From Burkholderiaceae bacterium (lineage in GTDB: Bacteria > Pseudomonadota > Gammaproteobacteria > Burkholderiales > Burkholderiaceae_C), in NCBI GenBank assembly GCA_024235855.1, contig JACKLN010000006.1:62001-126000 (forward strand): a stretch of 64,000 bases of DNA. Reading direction: 5' to 3'. The notes below the pieces were generated by a model. That model was not told the DNA's origin, did not search any database, and saw nothing but the letters and a program-made list of their open reading frames with translations. Below are positions 62,378 to 64,000 of the stretch, piece after piece (the stretch's first letter is position 1; each line of letters starts with the position of its first letter). A program made the position numbers and the translations under genes.

Positions 62378-64000
62378 TCATTCGAAGCCGCCGACTTGCA
62401 ACGAGACCGCCCAGGCCCGGGCCGCGCCCGGGAACAGCAGGTCAGCGCTGTAGGCCTGCCCTGCATCGCGCCAGTAGCGGTGGTCGGCTGCATTGCGCAC
62501 GCCGATGTCTAGGCTGACGGGCGTGCCCGACGAAGAGACCTGCCAGGTCAGGCCGAGGTCGATGACCGCATGGCCGCCCACCCGCACCGTGCCATCGGCC
62601 GTGGCTGCCTTCGACGAACGCGCCGTTAAGGCGGCGTTGTAGCGCAGGCTGGGCAAGCTCTGCAGGCGTTGGTCCAGCCGCAGGTGTAGCGCCGATCGGG
62701 GGATGTTCTGCAGCTGCTGGCCGTCCCGCGCGGCGAGACCCGAGCCTCGGCCGGTGGCGTCGATGAAGGTGTAGCGCCCGTCCATTTGCGTGGCGGGCCC
62801 CGGGGCCCACTGGAAGCCTGCTTCGAGGCCCGTGTGCCTTTGCTGCCCGCGCTGCACCCAGGCGCCCTTGCCTGCCCAGGAAGTGCCCAATGGCTCGATG
62901 AACTCCCAGGGCCGCTGGGCGCGGAAGACGGTCAGGCTGTAGCTGAAGGTAGCGCCTACCTTGCCCTTGCCGCCTACCTCCACCTGCCTGGTGACGCGGG
63001 GTGCCAACACCTCGCCAGCATTGACTGCAGTGGCCGGTGCCTCGGCACCGAACTCCAGCCCTTGAGCGAGGCTCGCGAAAGCCGTGAACGCGGGCCCAGG
63101 TTGCCAGCTCAGTGCCCAGCGCGGCAGCAGGCGTCGCTCGCCAGGCAGGCCAGCCGGCGCTTCGATGTCGGTCCAGCGCAGGCCCAGCACCGAGGTCCAC
63201 GGGCCCACGCTTGCTGCATGCCCGAGCCACACCGCCTGCTGCGCACTGTCCAGCGGCGGGCGGTCCACGCCGGGTGCCAAGGGCTGGGGCAAGGCCTCGC
63301 CCGGCCGGTAGACGTTGCCTGAGAGCGCTAGCCCGGCAGCGTCGTAGCTGGTGACGTTGAAGTAGCCGCCTTGCCGCAGCCGGCGCTCTATGCGTTCGAC
63401 GCCGAGCTGCAACTCATGCTCGAGGCCGGCCGCGCGGAAAGGCTGCACCGCTGACACGCGTGCGTGCGTGCTAGCGCGGCGTTCCAGCGCGCGGTAGTCG
63501 TAGAGCACGTAGTCGCCGTTGGCACAGAAGAACTCGAGAGGCGGCTCGTTGCACCCGAAGGGCGTGGCCAGGTTGTCGTCGATCCGGGCCTGCGCGTTGG
63601 ACAGGGCGGCCTCCCACTTCAAGTCGCCGGGGCCGTTGCCCTCCACGCGAAGCATGGCCAACCGCCCCTGGTTGGTGAAGGGTCGTGACCAAGGCTGGGC
63701 GTTCAGGTTCACCTCGCGCACGCGCTTCAGGTCCGGCGGCGCGGTGCCACCCAGCAGCTGGAAGCCCGGCACAACCGGCTGCGTCCTGTGTTGCAGCGCC
63801 ACATCGAAGTAGAGCCGCAGCGCCTCGTGGGGCGTAGCATCGAAAGTCAGGCCGACGAAGCTGCGCTGCCCATCGGCGCCGGCAATGCCAGGGCGCAGCC
63901 GCGCCTGCGAAGCCGTCGCGCGCCACCCCCACGCTGGCCAGGACTGCCCAGCCTCGGCCACCAGCAGCGTACCGCCCCGTCCATCAGCCTCAAGCCGGGC
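62378..64000 (-). CDS. TonB-dependent outer-membrane receptor, partial
   Basis: The visible 540 residues are the C-terminal beta-barrel of a TonB-dependent receptor. The frame is open to the window edge; the plug domain, signal peptide and TonB box lie outside. Alternating strands with YFNVTSYDAAGLALSGNVYR, PRSALHLRLDQRLQSLPSLR, VSLDIGVRNAADHRYWRDAG and LFPGAARAWAVSLQVGGFE are typical of siderophore-type barrels. The last residue is not the usual terminal Phe: the protein ends GGFE. Such receptors import iron-siderophores, haem, cobalamin, copper or other scarce compounds. The substrate cannot be told. It ends 43 bases before the macro-like gene on the same strand. Confidence 0.88.
   Translation of the reverse strand, partial: ARLEADGRGGTLLVAEAGQSWPAWGWRATASQARLRPGIAGADGQRSFVGLTFDATPHEALRLYFDVALQHRTQPVVPGFQLLGGTAPPDLKRVREVNLNAQPWSRPFTNQGRLAMLRVEGNGPGDLKWEAALSNAQARIDDNLATPFGCNEPPLEFFCANGDYVLYDYRALERRASTHARVSAVQPFRAAGLEHELQLGVERIERRLRQGGYFNVTSYDAAGLALSGNVYRPGEALPQPLAPGVDRPPLDSAQQAVWLGHAASVGPWTSVLGLRWTDIEAPAGLPGERRLLPRWALSWQPGPAFTAFASLAQGLEFGAEAPATAVNAGEVLAPRVTRQVEVGGKGKVGATFSYSLTVFRAQRPWEFIEPLGTSWAGKGAWVQRGQQRHTGLEAGFQWAPGPATQMDGRYTFIDATGRGSGLAARDGQQLQNIPRSALHLRLDQRLQSLPSLRYNAALTARSSKAATADGTVRVGGHAVIDLGLTWQVSSSGTPVSLDIGVRNAADHRYWRDAGQAYSADLLFPGAARAWAVSLQVGGFE

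Overview
The window comes from a very GC-rich betaproteobacterium, most likely a Burkholderiales of the Rubrivivax/Leptothrix/Ideonella type. The evidence is PEP-CTERM surface proteins, a Bug-type solute-binding protein, Liv-type ABC transport genes, and the block tyrS / M23 peptidase / anmK / erpA / bactofilin / rpsI / rplM, a gene order familiar from that group. Genes are densely packed. Many pairs overlap by 4 bases (ATGA, GTGA, TTGA and once apparently CTGA), which marks operons and fixes several start codons.

Layout. 1-4.1 kb: end of a lipoprotein gene, then PEP-CTERM protein / secreted nuclease / PEP-CTERM protein in one direction. 4.1-6.2 kb: a lipase-like hydrolase and a Crp/Fnr regulator on the minus strand. 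6.2-14.9 kb: a long operon with an acyl-CoA-synthetase-like ligase, five Liv-type ABC transporter genes, a small unknown protein and a PaaK-like ligase. A perfect inverted repeat lies between this operon and the divergent Crp/Fnr gene. 15-18.8 kb: Bug protein, dtd, a CDF metal transporter, and the PA2779/PA2778-type pair. 18.8-25.2 kb: the housekeeping block named above. 25.5-28.1 kb: GNAT, DUF2726 and SrkA-like kinase genes. 28.1-33.8 kb: a minus-strand signalling operon (NarL-type regulator, LysM/FecR protein, CHASE2 histidine kinase, unknown protein). 33.9-35.8 kb: htpG with a visible RpoH-type promoter. 36-46.7 kb: a phosphorelay and c-di-GMP locus made of a four-PAS hybrid kinase, a REC-Hpt protein, a REC-EAL phosphodiesterase and an eight-PAS hybrid kinase. 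46.7-51.0 kb: gamma-glutamyltransferase, an adenylate-forming ligase and a quinone oxidoreductase.

At 51.26 kb only the 3' half of an initiator tRNA gene is present, which looks like a displaced attachment-site fragment. It opens an accessory region with visibly lower GC. The region holds an AbiE type IV toxin-antitoxin pair with an inverted repeat over the antitoxin start, and then a three-gene operon of about 6.7 kb. That operon encodes a 246-residue unknown protein, a 910-residue recombinase-like protein with no catalytic tyrosine, and a 1043-residue protein with an intact tyrosine-recombinase core between long extensions. This trio beside a defence-type module is the best candidate for an undescribed mobile system here. 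The last 3.3 kb return to high GC: a dual-specificity-type phosphatase convergent with a macro-domain-like protein, and most of a TonB-dependent receptor cut by the window end. No intact initiator tRNA gene is seen to the right, so an element using this site would have to extend past the window or have lost its far end.
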